DNA from: Desulfobacterales bacterium
Lineage (GTDB): Bacteria; Desulfobacterota; Desulfobacteria; Desulfobacterales; SpSt-501
Direction of reading: 5' to 3'
Assembly (NCBI GenBank): GCA_030834695.1
Contig: JAUQXK010000097.1
Location: 150,823-214,822 of the forward strand
Length of the DNA stretch: 64,000 nucleotides
The notes under the pieces were generated by a model. That model was not told where the DNA came from and did no database searches. It was given only the letters and a program-made list of their open reading frames with translations. Below, one piece after another: positions 1-7,901 of this stretch. Numbering within the stretch: the first letter of the stretch is position 1; every line of letters begins with the position of its first letter. A program made the translations under genes and the position numbers.

Positions 1-141
1 GCCGCACCCCAAAAAACAAAGCTTTCTGCCGATCAACATGTCCACGTCCGCCTCCTCCCCCTAATTTCACGTCCGGTTCGAATTCTTATGAGCTCAGACC
101 CTGATAGTCAAGCCCAATCTCGACCGGCCGGCGGCTTGCGC

Positions 142-170
142 TTGACACGCCGATTGCAGGCAGTTATAAA
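142..170 (+). promoter_or_regulatory. Sigma-70-type promoter of the FadR-family regulator operon
   Basis: A perfect -35 hexamer TTGACA (142-147) and a -10 hexamer TATAAA (165-170) are separated by 17 bp. Transcription should begin near 177. This places the longer in-frame extension of the regulator gene (back to about 88) upstream of the transcript and supports the ATG at 211 as the true start. The -10 overlaps an operator-like palindrome. Confidence 0.75.
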
Positions 171-183
171 TGGTCTAACCATT
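169..183. promoter_or_regulatory. FadR/PdhR-type operator palindrome
   Basis: AATGGTCTAACCATT is a perfect palindrome of two 6-base arms around a 3-base centre. It matches the TGGTnnnACCA pattern bound by GntR/FadR-subfamily repressors such as PdhR and LldR. It lies on the last two bases of the -10 box and the expected transcription start, so a bound regulator would block the promoter. Autoregulation by the protein encoded at 211-1005 is inferred from position and family. Confidence 0.7.
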
Positions 184-210
184 ATAACCATCTCGCAACC
201 GGCAACGGCC

Positions 211-1005
211 ATGTTTCAGACCGCCAAACCCACCAAGGTTTTTCAGGAAGTCGTCAGCCAAATCGAGGAGGCCATTTTGACCGGCCGCATCGAAACCGGC
301 CAGACCCTTCCATCCGAGCGAGAGCTGAAGGTGATGTTTCAGATCAGCCGCGGAACCTTGCGGGAGGCCCTGCGGGTGCTGGAACAGAAGGGCCTGATCG
401 AAATCCGCCTGGGGGTCGGCGGCGGCTCCGTGGTTCGCTCCGTCGATGCCGGGCAGGTCAGTGAAAGCCTGGGGCTGCTCATCCGATCGCAGAAGGTCTC
501 CCTGAGCCACTTGACCGAATTCCGGGTAGGGATGGAGGGCAGCATCGCCGCGCAAGCAGCCGAGCGCCGCTCGGCCGCCGATGTCCGCAAACTGAAGGAC
601 CTGCTGGCGGTCGCCGGGGCCTGTGCGAAAAACGGCCGCCGGGGCCGTGATGAACTCCTGGAGGTGGACAAGCAGATCCACATGACCATTGCCGCCGCCA
701 CACAGAACCCGATTTACCAGAGCGTTCTCAGCTCTATCCATGACAACATCCACCGCTACTACGACCGCTTTCTATCCATGGATGACCGCGAGCTGTCGGA
801 AAACTACCGGGACCTTTGCGATCTGGTCGCTGCCATTGAAAAAGGGGACGCCAGCGCCGCCCGACGGCTGGCCCGTGGGCATGTCCAGCGCTTCAGCATT
901 CATATGCAACGCCGCGCCCGGGAGGAACCGTCCGGACCGAAAACGCCTTCCCGGCGCAGCGCCTCTGCGCCGAAGGGGAGTCTCCCGAGGAAACGATCGA
1001 TCTGA
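211..1005 (+). CDS. FadR-subfamily GntR transcriptional regulator
   Basis: DNA-binding repressor or activator of the GntR family, FadR/FCD subgroup (264 aa from this start). The N-terminal winged HTH (about residues 5-75) shows the family core TLPSERELKVMFQISRGTLR, followed by the wing. The C-terminal helical FCD domain (about 95-235) would bind a small carboxylate ligand. The start was chosen at 211 because a consensus promoter begins transcription near 177. A palindromic operator directly upstream suggests autoregulation. The gene overlaps the next ORF by one base (TGATG), so it is probably the local regulator of the oxidoreductase/AOR operon. The C-terminal 25 residues are basic and low in complexity. 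The ligand is unknown. Confidence 0.9.
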   Translation: MFQTAKPTKVFQEVVSQIEEAILTGRIETGQTLPSERELKVMFQISRGTLREALRVLEQKGLIEIRLGVGGGSVVRSVDAGQVSESLGLLIRSQKVSLSHLTEFRVGMEGSIAAQAAERRSAADVRKLKDLLAVAGACAKNGRRGRDELLEVDKQIHMTIAAATQNPIYQSVLSSIHDNIHRYYDRFLSMDDRELSENYRDLCDLVAAIEKGDASAARRLARGHVQRFSIHMQRRAREEPSGPKTPSRRSASAPKGSLPRKRSI

Positions 1006-3077
1006 TGCGAATCCGCAAACACCCCATCCTGGCGATTCCGGAGAAGGACGCGATCCCGTTCACCTGGAACACCGCATCCCTGAGCGGGTATCCCGGCGAA
1101 ATGATATCGTCGGCCTTGATCGCCAACGGCGTCCACATTTTCGGCCACCACGCCAGGGACGGCAGCCCCCAGGGGCTCTTCTGCGCCAACGGCCAGTGTT
1201 CCCAATGTCTGGTGATCGCCGACGGCCGGCCGGTCAAGGCCTGCATGACGCCGCTGCAGGCCGGGATGGCGGTCCAGGGCGTCGAGGGCCTGCCCCGGCT
1301 GCCCGAGGACGATGCGGTCCCGCAAACGGCTTCGGTGGAATCCGTTGCCGTCGACGTGCTCATCATCGGCGGCGGCCCGGCCGGCTTGTCGGCCGCCATC
1401 GAACTGGGCAAACTCGGCGTGCGCACCCTGCTGGTCGACGACAAGGACCGCCTGGGCGGCAAGCTGGTGCTCCAGACCCACAAGTTTTTCGGCTCCGTGG
1501 AGGACTCCTACGCGGGAACGCGCGGCTTCGAAATCGGCCATATTCTCGCCGCGGGGCTCGCGCAACATCCGTCGGTCGAGGTCTGGCTCAACACCACGGC
1601 CGTAGCCGTATTTTCGGACCGGATGGTCGGCGTGGCGCGGAACGGCCGCTACGTCGCCATCCGGTCGTCAAAGCTCATGGTAGCCACCGGCGCGCGCGAA
1701 AAAATGCTCTCCTTCCCGGGCAACACCCTGCCCGGGGTTTACGGGGCCGGGGCCTTTCAGACCCTGGTCAACCGCGATCTGGTGAAGTCCTCCGAACGGG
1801 TGCTCATTGTCGGCGGCGGGAACGTGGGACTGATCGCCGGCTACCACGCCATCCAGGCCGGTATCACGGTCGTCGCCCTGATCGAGGCCCTACCCCAGAC
1901 CGGCGGCTACAAAGTCCACGCCGACAAACTGCTGCGCCTTGGCGTGCCCATTTACACCCGCCACACCATCCTCTGCGCGGCCGGCAACGAGCGCGTGGAG
2001 TCGGCCACCATCGCCGAACTCGACGACCGATGGAACGTGAAACCCGGCACCCAAAAAAGCTTTGCCGTAGACACGGTGCTCATCGCGGTCGGCCTATCCG
2101 AGGTAAACGAGTTCTACCTGAAGGCCAAGCAGTTCGGCATGGATGTCTTTCATGCGGGCGATGCCCAGGAAATCGCAGAAGCCTCGGCGGCCATGTTCAC
2201 GGGCAGGATCGAGGGGTTGAAAATCGCAAAGTCCCTGGGGGTTTTCAGCGGCGAGGTGCCGGCCGCGTGGGACGACAAGGCGGCGGTGCTCAAGTCGCGG
2301 CCGGGCGCCGTGGTGGGCCGCGAGCCGCCCGCCCGGGAAGAAGGCGTCTTCCCGGTCTTCCACTGCACACAGGAAGTGCCCTGCAACCCATGCACCTCGG
2401 TCTGCCCGCAGCACGCCATCCGCACCGAGAACGACACGATCACGGGCCTGCCCTATTTCACCGACCGCGAAGCCTGCACCGGCTGCGCCGGCTGCGTCGC
2501 GGTCTGCCCGGGGTTGGCGATCACGCTGGTCGACTACCGCAAGGACCCCGCGCACCCTCTGGTCGTCCTGCCGTACGAGGTCTGGCGCGAAAAAGTCGCG
2601 GTTGGCCAGAAGGTGCCGGTCACGGACGTGGAGGGCGCCATCCTCGGATATTTCGCCGTGGAAAAGGTTAAGACCCGCAAGAAATACCCCGGCACCCTCC
2701 TGGTGCATGTCCGGGTCGACCGGATGGTTGCCAAGCGCGCGGTCGGCATCTGGGTGCAGGAGCGTCAGACGGATCCCATGGCCGTTTACGAGAAGGCCCC
2801 TCCGCCGGACGAGGCCATCGTTTGCCGCTGCGAGCGCATCAAGGCGGGCGAGATCCGGACCGCCATCCGTTCGGGCGTCCGCGACCTGAACCAGCTCAAG
2901 GCCCTCACGCGCGCCGGCATGGGTGCCTGCGGCTCCAAGACCTGCCGACCCATGATCTGGCGCATGTTCAGGGAAGAAGGGGTTGATCTGGGCACGGTCA
3001 CCGACCGGGTGGACCGACCGCTCTTTGTGGAAGTCCCCATCGGTGCGTTCGCCGGCACCGGGGAGGAAGGCGTGTGA
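1005..3077 (+). CDS. Fused 2Fe-2S / FAD / 2x[4Fe-4S] / BFD oxidoreductase (HcnA-HcnB-like)
   Basis: Multi-domain electron-transfer flavoprotein of 690 aa. An N-terminal 2Fe-2S domain has Cys60, 65, 68 and 80 (HcnA / sarcosine-oxidase-alpha type). A Rossmann FAD domain begins at GGGPAGLSA (about 122-130), with a second nucleotide-binding motif near 267. Two ferredoxin clusters follow around residues 453-505 (CTQEVPCNPCTSVCP and CTGCAGCVAVCP). A C-terminal BFD-like [2Fe-2S] domain has CRC near 607 and CGSKTC near 645. HcnAB and opine/octopine oxidase subunits are the closest known architecture, but the inserted bacterial-ferredoxin module is extra. It overlaps the next gene by 4 bp, which argues for a stable complex with the DAO-type protein. 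The electron acceptor is probably ferredoxin or the AOR; the substrate cannot be read from sequence. Confidence 0.85.
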   Translation: MRIRKHPILAIPEKDAIPFTWNTASLSGYPGEMISSALIANGVHIFGHHARDGSPQGLFCANGQCSQCLVIADGRPVKACMTPLQAGMAVQGVEGLPRLPEDDAVPQTASVESVAVDVLIIGGGPAGLSAAIELGKLGVRTLLVDDKDRLGGKLVLQTHKFFGSVEDSYAGTRGFEIGHILAAGLAQHPSVEVWLNTTAVAVFSDRMVGVARNGRYVAIRSSKLMVATGAREKMLSFPGNTLPGVYGAGAFQTLVNRDLVKSSERVLIVGGGNVGLIAGYHAIQAGITVVALIEALPQTGGYKVHADKLLRLGVPIYTRHTILCAAGNERVESATIAELDDRWNVKPGTQKSFAVDTVLIAVGLSEVNEFYLKAKQFGMDVFHAGDAQEIAEASAAMFTGRIEGLKIAKSLGVFSGEVPAAWDDKAAVLKSRPGAVVGREPPAREEGVFPVFHCTQEVPCNPCTSVCPQHAIRTENDTITGLPYFTDREACTGCAGCVAVCPGLAITLVDYRKDPAHPLVVLPYEVWREKVAVGQKVPVTDVEGAILGYFAVEKVKTRKKYPGTLLVHVRVDRMVAKRAVGIWVQERQTDPMAVYEKAPPPDEAIVCRCERIKAGEIRTAIRSGVRDLNQLKALTRAGMGACGSKTCRPMIWRMFREEGVDLGTVTDRVDRPLFVEVPIGAFAGTGEEGV

Positions 3078-4228
3078 ACAAGCCCTACGACGCGATCATC
3101 GCGGGCGCCGGCTCGGTCGGAATGCCGACGGCCATGTACCTGGGCGAAAAGGGTCTGCGCACCCTCGTGATCGACATGCACCCGTCGCCGGGCCAGGGCG
3201 AAAACAAGCACGCCATCGGCGGCGTGCGCGCAACCCATTCGGCTCCCGGCAAGATCCTGGCCTGTCTGCGCTCGCTGCAGATCCTGTCCACCTGGCAGCT
3301 GGTGCGCGGAGACGACATCGAGTGGCTGCAGGGCGGCTACCTGTACCCCGTCTACCGTGACAGCGACGCGGACCTGCTGAAAAACCTGCTGCCGCTGCAA
3401 AAATCATACGGCCTTAAAATCGATTTCGTGGGGCCGCGGGACGTCGCTGCGATCCTCCCGGGGATTAACGTCGACGGGCTTCTCGGCGGCACGTTCGCTC
3501 CCGAGGACGGCTCCATTTCACCGCTGCTGGTTGCCAACGCGTACTACCGCCGGGCCGTGGACCTGGGGGTTGAGTTCCGCTTCAAGGAAAAAATCGAGCG
3601 GCTGCTCGTCGAACCGGGCCGCGTGAAGGGGGTTGCCACCGATCGCGGGAGTTACGAAGCCCGGGTGGTGGTGGACGCCGCCGGGCCGTTGTCGTCCGCC
3701 CTGTGCGCGACGGCAGGAATCCCCATCCCGGTGGTCCCGGACTGCCACGAAGCCGCCATCACCGAGCCCGTACAACCCTTCTTCCACTGCATGGTCGTGG
3801 ACGTCCGACCGGCACCCGGCTCCAAGAACTTCTACTTCTACCAGAACCGGCATGGCCAGGTCGTCTTCTGCATCACGCCGGACCCGCCCATCGTCGGAAC
3901 CGACAAACGCGAGACCTCGGTTTTCCTGCCCCAGATCTGCACCCGCCTGGTCCAGCTGCTGCCGCGCCTGAAAAACCTCCGGGTCCGGCGGACCTGGCGC
4001 GGGCTCTATCCCATGACTCCGGACGGCTCGCCGATCGTGGGCTGGAACCGCGAGGTGCTGGGGCTGGTGCATGCCACGGGCATGTGCGGGCAGGGGCTGA
4101 TGCTGGGGACCGGCGTCGGCGAGATTGTCTCCCGGTTGATCGCCGGCACGCCCTCGGAAAACGACGAGATCATCCTGAAGGAATTCTCGCCGTATCGGGA
4201 ATTCAAGGGGATGGAGAAGTTGAAATAG
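3074..4228 (+). CDS. DAO-family FAD-dependent oxidase subunit (HcnC / sarcosine oxidase beta-like)
   Basis: Flavoprotein of the D-amino-acid oxidase/glycine oxidase fold, 384 aa. The N-terminal GAGSVG dinucleotide motif is at residues 11-16, and the C-terminal FAD-contact segment resembles GxxPDGxPxxG (TPDGSPIVGWN near 315). It would oxidise a secondary amine, imino acid or amino acid and pass electrons to the preceding FeS/FAD protein. The GTG start at 3074 overlaps the upstream stop codon (GTGA), giving translational coupling; the next ATG lies inside the FAD motif and is too late. By analogy with HcnABC or opine oxidases, this and the 1005-3077 product form one enzyme. The actual substrate is unknown. 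Confidence 0.85.
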   Translation: MNKPYDAIIAGAGSVGMPTAMYLGEKGLRTLVIDMHPSPGQGENKHAIGGVRATHSAPGKILACLRSLQILSTWQLVRGDDIEWLQGGYLYPVYRDSDADLLKNLLPLQKSYGLKIDFVGPRDVAAILPGINVDGLLGGTFAPEDGSISPLLVANAYYRRAVDLGVEFRFKEKIERLLVEPGRVKGVATDRGSYEARVVVDAAGPLSSALCATAGIPIPVVPDCHEAAITEPVQPFFHCMVVDVRPAPGSKNFYFYQNRHGQVVFCITPDPPIVGTDKRETSVFLPQICTRLVQLLPRLKNLRVRRTWRGLYPMTPDGSPIVGWNREVLGLVHATGMCGQGLMLGTGVGEIVSRLIAGTPSENDEIILKEFSPYREFKGMEKLK

Positions 4229-4235
4229 GATACGA

Positions 4236-4281
4236 GATACTGGATGCTCGTTAAAAAAAGCCAACGGATTTATCCAGTATC
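4236..4281. repeat. Inverted repeat in the DAO-AOR intergenic gap
   Basis: Ten-base arms GATACTGGAT (4236-4245) and ATCCAGTATC (4272-4281) enclose a 26-base loop in the only sizeable gap (82 bp) of this operon. It ends 20 bp before the AOR ribosome-binding site AGGAGG. It may be an RNA hairpin adjusting expression of the AOR relative to upstream genes, or a repeat remnant. A similar palindromic GGATAC/GTATCC text occurs near 26963-27026. Confidence 0.5.
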
Positions 4282-4310
4282 CAACAACAATTACACTTAG
4301 GAGGCTCCGC

Positions 4311-6455
4311 ATGTCCGGCTATGATCTGAAGCTTGTCCAGACCTTCAAATACCAACGCCCCGCGATCGATAAAGGCTACGCCCATCAGACGCTCTACGTC
4401 GATCTGTCGAGTCTGGAGATCGCCGCCAAGCCCGTGACGCCGACGATGAAGGACGTGTTCATCGGCGGCAAGGGCTTTGATCTCTGGCTGCTGTGGAACG
4501 CCGTAAATCCGACGACGCGCTGGAACGACCCCGAAAATGCGGTTTGCATCGCCTGCGGCCCCCTGGGCGGAACGCCCGCCTACCCCGGCTCCGGCAAGAG
4601 CATCGCCGCCACCCTGTCGCCGCTGACCGGTACGGTCATCGACTCCAACGTGGGCGGTTATTTCGGGCCTTATCTCAAGTTCTCGGGATTCGACGCGGTC
4701 GAGATCCAGGGCAAGTCCGAACGGGAAGTCATCGTCTATGTGGACGGGATCGACCAGACGGTGCAGGTCTTCGCCGCCACGGGTCTGCCGGAGGACGCCT
4801 ACCAGCTCTCCGACGTGCTGACCGGCCACTTCGCCCAGGGCAAGCCGCGCAATATTTCCGTCGTGTCGGCCGGCCCCGGCGCCAAGAATACCTTCTTCGG
4901 CTGCCTCAACTTCAGCTGGTACGACCCCAAGCGTCAGCGGGCCCGCTACAAGCAGGCCGGCCGCGGCGGTGTGGGCACGGTCTTCGCCGACAAGGGTCTC
5001 AAAGCCCTGGTCGCCCGGTGGGACGCCGGCATATCGGTCGAGACCAACCAACCGGCCGACCGGGAGCGGTTGAAAAAGGTCGCCAAGCTGCATTCGAAGG
5101 AAATCGTGGAGCTCGATCCCAAGCAGAACGAGATGGCCCGAATCGGCACCACCCATATCGTCACGATCATGAACGACCATGACCTGCTGCCGACCCACAA
5201 TTTCCGCTTCGGCAGCCACCGCGAGGCCCCCAACCTCGGCCAAGCCGTGTTTCGCAAGCTGTTCGATCCCGGATACGATGGGTGCTGGATGGGATGCACC
5301 GTGGCCTGCTCGCACGGCGTCCGGGACTTCACCCCGCTGACCGGACCCTACCGGGGCCGAAAAGTGTTCGTGGACGGCCCCGAGTATGAAACCATTGCGG
5401 GCTGCGGCTCGCTGCTCGGCATTTTCGATCCCCATACCGTGATCGAATTGAATTTCTACTGCGATGCCTACGGTCTGGACACCATCTCGGTCGGAACGTC
5501 GACCGCCTTTGCCATGGAGTGCTTCGAGCTCGGGCTGATCACCACCGCGCACACCGGCGGCCTGCAGCTTTATTTCGGAAACCGCGCCGCTGCCCTCGAT
5601 ATCGTCCACCAGATGGCTCGCGGCGAGAGCTTCGGCCGCCTCGTCGGCCAGGGCGTGCGCCGAATGAAGTCGATCTTTGCCGAGGAGTTCGGCGCCGACC
5701 CCAGGATTCTGGACGACATCGGCATGGAATCCAAGGGTCTGGAGTTCTCCGAATACGTGACCAAGGAGTCGCTTGCCCAGCAAGGCGGCTACGGGCTGGC
5801 CTTGAAAGGCCCCCAGCACGACGAGGCCTGGCTGATCTTCCTGGACATGGTTCACAACCTAATGCCCACCTTCGAAAAGAAGGCCGAGGCCCTGCACTGG
5901 TTCCCCATGTTCCGCACCTGGTTTTCGCTCTGCGGCCTGTGCAAGCTGCCCTGGAACGACATTGTTCCCGAAGACAACAAAAGCACGGCGGAACCCGCCA
6001 AGGTGATGAAACACGTCCAGTGGTACGCCGCGTACTTCAGTTCGGTCACCGGACGAGAGTCCGCTCCGGACGACCTCATCCGCATGAGCGAAGCGGTGTA
6101 CAACTTCCAGCGGATCTTCAACCTGCGCATGGGCCTGGGGCGCCGCGAGCACGACACGCTGCCCTATCGCGCCGTTGGTCCGGTGACCGATCTCGAGTAT
6201 GAATCCCGCGCCGAGCGTTATGACAAACAGCTGACGGACACCCACCGGGTCGACATCACCGGCAAGGGAACGGCGGAGAAAGTGGCCCTGCTGCGAACGT
6301 TTCGCGAACAGCAATACGAGACCCTCAAAAACGCGGTCTACCAGCGCCGCGGGTGGACCGCCGACGGGATCCCGACGCTATCCACCGTGAAACGGCTGGG
6401 AATCGATTTCCCGGAAGTGGTGGCCCTGCTGAAGGCCAACGGGGTAACCGCATGA
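4311..6455 (+). CDS. aor: Aldehyde:ferredoxin oxidoreductase family protein (tungstopterin)
   Basis: Large AOR-family enzyme of 714 aa (the family is usually 600-710). The N-terminal AOR_N beta domain contains the pterin-contact region GRGGVGTVFADKGLKA (about 219-234). The C-terminal helical domains carry the cluster cysteines: Cys325, Cys329, Cys333 and a later LCGLCKLPW segment near residue 545. The family oxidises aldehydes to carboxylates using W-bis-pterin plus a [4Fe-4S] cluster, with ferredoxin as acceptor. The first three cysteines read CX3CX3C, not the usual CX2CX3C, so a subfamily different from classical AOR is possible. A strong AGGAGG precedes the ATG. The stop overlaps the following MoaD/ThiS-like gene (ATGA). 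Its role here is probably to oxidise the aldehyde released by the upstream oxidase (inference). Confidence 0.9.
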   Translation: MSGYDLKLVQTFKYQRPAIDKGYAHQTLYVDLSSLEIAAKPVTPTMKDVFIGGKGFDLWLLWNAVNPTTRWNDPENAVCIACGPLGGTPAYPGSGKSIAATLSPLTGTVIDSNVGGYFGPYLKFSGFDAVEIQGKSEREVIVYVDGIDQTVQVFAATGLPEDAYQLSDVLTGHFAQGKPRNISVVSAGPGAKNTFFGCLNFSWYDPKRQRARYKQAGRGGVGTVFADKGLKALVARWDAGISVETNQPADRERLKKVAKLHSKEIVELDPKQNEMARIGTTHIVTIMNDHDLLPTHNFRFGSHREAPNLGQAVFRKLFDPGYDGCWMGCTVACSHGVRDFTPLTGPYRGRKVFVDGPEYETIAGCGSLLGIFDPHTVIELNFYCDAYGLDTISVGTSTAFAMECFELGLITTAHTGGLQLYFGNRAAALDIVHQMARGESFGRLVGQGVRRMKSIFAEEFGADPRILDDIGMESKGLEFSEYVTKESLAQQGGYGLALKGPQHDEAWLIFLDMVHNLMPTFEKKAEALHWFPMFRTWFSLCGLCKLPWNDIVPEDNKSTAEPAKVMKHVQWYAAYFSSVTGRESAPDDLIRMSEAVYNFQRIFNLRMGLGRREHDTLPYRAVGPVTDLEYESRAERYDKQLTDTHRVDITGKGTAEKVALLRTFREQQYETLKNAVYQRRGWTADGIPTLSTVKRLGIDFPEVVALLKANGVTA

Positions 6456-6649
6456 TCCGCGTAGCCGGAAGGGAGCATCCCTGGCGGACGGGGATGACCG
6501 TTGCCGACCTGCTGCGGGAAACCGAAGACGCGCACGACTGTCCGGTCGTGCGCGTCAACGATCATTATATCTCTCGCCCGAACTATGAAACCACTCCGAT
6601 ACCCGACGAGGCCGACGTTTTCTTCATCACGATGATTGCCGGCGGCTGA
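6452..6649 (+). CDS. MoaD/ThiS-family sulfur-carrier protein
   Basis: A 65-aa ubiquitin-fold protein ending in the diagnostic Gly-Gly (IAGG), the residue pair that is adenylated and thiocarboxylated in MoaD/ThiS. The ATG at 6452 overlaps the AOR stop by 4 bp, so the two are translationally coupled. Such small carriers are often encoded beside AORs and are thought to supply pterin dithiolene sulfur for tungsten cofactor, or to be an AOR accessory. No matching MoeB/MoaE is in the window, so a general activating enzyme is presumably used. It could also be a ThiS-like carrier with another sulfur destination. Confidence 0.85.
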   Translation: MIRVAGREHPWRTGMTVADLLRETEDAHDCPVVRVNDHYISRPNYETTPIPDEADVFFITMIAGG

Positions 6650-6654
6650 AGCTG

Positions 6655-6724
6655 GCATAGGGCATAGCGCCAAGAGCACAGAGATAGATATCCCGTTCCA
6701 TTGCTTTTGCTCCATGCCCTATGC
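6655..6724. repeat. Inverted repeat downstream of the AOR operon
   Basis: Eleven-base arms GCATAGGGCAT (6655-6665) and ATGCCCTATGC (6714-6724) lie just after the last gene of the operon. No T-run follows, so it is not a clear intrinsic terminator. The remainder of 6725-6895 is AT-rich and shows no convincing gene. Confidence 0.5.
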
Positions 6725-6895
6725 GCTTTGCTCTATGCTCTCTTTGCCCCTGCGTTGCAATTTGCAATCAGCCGAAATTCATGATATTTTTTATCAAATC
6801 GATCGAATGAAGGTCTTAACACGCCCGACGTGTTCTTCCCTATTTTCCTCAAGTTTCAATCGCATCCAGCCGAAATAAGCCTCAGCGTGGCTGCA

Positions 6896-7010
6896 ATGCC
6901 GAAGGGGAGCACGGATGGATGATCCTTGGAGGCTGCGCAGCCGAAGCGGCGCTCAAGCGGTTGTCCTCAAAACCGGGCGGCGGACCGGTTATCCCGTCGG
7001 CATCTTTTTT
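6896..7010 (+). ncRNA. Candidate structured RNA closed by a long-range stem and U-tract
   Basis: ATGCCGA (6896-6902) pairs perfectly with TCGGCAT (6997-7003). After a mismatch the pairing continues with GGGGA/TCCC, and the 3' strand is followed by a run of eight T. Inside are a GGCT-GCGC-AGCC hairpin (6931-6942) and two mutually exclusive stems that share the same AACCG bases: CGGTT/AACCG (about 6959-6975) and ACCGG/CCGGT (6972-6989). A closed ~115-nt RNA ending in a U-tract, 20 bp before the yggT ribosome-binding site, looks like a riboswitch-like leader or a free-standing small RNA. It matches no class I recognise; it is not a tRNA, SRP or 6S RNA. Confidence 0.5.
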
Positions 7011-7031
7011 TTCCGATAGAAAGAGGACACC

Positions 7032-7331
7032 ATGTTTGTGTTTTCCAACTTATTGATCGCCGCAGCCAAGGTCCTGAGCCTGGCCCTGAGCATCTTCATG
7101 TGGATCATCATCGCCCGGGCGGTGCTCTCGTGGGTGAACCCCGATCCGTACAACCCGATCGTGCGGTTCATTCACAACCTGACGGAGCCGGTGCTCTATC
7201 GGATCCGCCGGCGTCTGCCGGTGGTCTTCGGCGGGATCGACCTCGCCCCCGTGATCGTGTTGCTGGCGATCCTTTTTCTGGAGCATTTTGTGGTTGCCAG
7301 CTTGTTCGAGCTCGCCGCCGACATGCGGTGA
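7032..7331 (+). CDS. yggT: YggT family membrane protein
   Basis: A 99-aa integral membrane protein with two hydrophobic segments (about residues 1-33 and 70-95) flanking the family motif WVNPDPYNPIVRFIHNLTEP. YggT proteins are small membrane proteins linked to cell division, osmotic tolerance or channel-like functions and commonly sit next to DivIVA/SepF-type genes, as here. AGAGGA precedes the ATG. It is probably the first gene of a run through 10892. Confidence 0.9.
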   Translation: MFVFSNLLIAAAKVLSLALSIFMWIIIARAVLSWVNPDPYNPIVRFIHNLTEPVLYRIRRRLPVVFGGIDLAPVIVLLAILFLEHFVVASLFELAADMR

Positions 7332-7361
7332 TCGCGGTAAACTTAGACGGGAGGAATCGGC

Positions 7362-7865
7362 ATGGCACTCACGCCCCTTGACATCCAGCAGCAGCGCTTC
7401 CGCATCGGTTTGCGCGGATATGCCACGAAGGACGTGGAGGCCTTCTTGGAGCAGACGGCCAACGCCTTCGAAGACCTGCAGCGCGAGACCCACCGGCTGG
7501 CCGACGAAAATAAAAAGCTGCAATCCGACATCGAGGAATACCAGCGGCGGGAGGGCACCTTCAAGCGCGCCCTGCTGCACTCTCAGCGAGTTCTGGACCA
7601 GATGCAGGAGAACGCCCGCCGCCAGGCCGAAGTGATCGTGGCCGAGGCCGAGAGCAAGGCCGATAAGCTGCTCCAGCACGCCCAGAACCGGGTCGCCCAG
7701 CTTCAGGATTCCATTGCCGGCCTGAAGCGCCAGCGCATTCAAGTCGAAGAGGAGATCACGTTCGTGATCGAGACCCACCGCCGGATGCTGGAAGCCGGCC
7801 GGGAATCGGCCCGGGAATCGGACGAGCAGTCCGAGAAACTGAAGATCTTGAAAACAGCGAAATAA
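7362..7865 (+). CDS. DivIVA-domain coiled-coil protein
   Basis: A 167-aa protein with an N-terminal DivIVA lipid-binding segment (LDIQQQRFRIGLRGYATKDV, residues 5-24, then EAFLEQ) followed by long heptad-rich coiled coil to the C terminus. DivIVA-type proteins bind curved membrane at poles or septa and recruit partners. GGGAGG lies before the ATG. Location between yggT and two pilT-like genes suggests polar or septal positioning of the pilus or division machinery (inference). Confidence 0.88.
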   Translation: MALTPLDIQQQRFRIGLRGYATKDVEAFLEQTANAFEDLQRETHRLADENKKLQSDIEEYQRREGTFKRALLHSQRVLDQMQENARRQAEVIVAEAESKADKLLQHAQNRVAQLQDSIAGLKRQRIQVEEEITFVIETHRRMLEAGRESARESDEQSEKLKILKTAK

Positions 7866-7901
7866 CCCTGCCGCTGCAGGCAACGGGACGAAGAGAGATC
7901 C

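Noticed and set aside
88-210. N-terminal extension of the FadR-family regulator
   Set aside because: It contains the promoter and operator and lies upstream of the predicted transcription start.
689-2671. Long open frame (660 codons) overlapping the fused FeS/FAD oxidoreductase in another frame
   Set aside because: It is Arg/Pro/Gly-rich without motifs and follows the GC-rich third codon positions of the real gene; the real gene has complete domain motifs.
6896-7010. Selenocysteine tRNA or 6S RNA identity for the structured RNA
   Set aside because: There is no T-loop GGTTCGA, no TCA anticodon loop in a proper stem, and no 6S-like large central bubble could be drawn.
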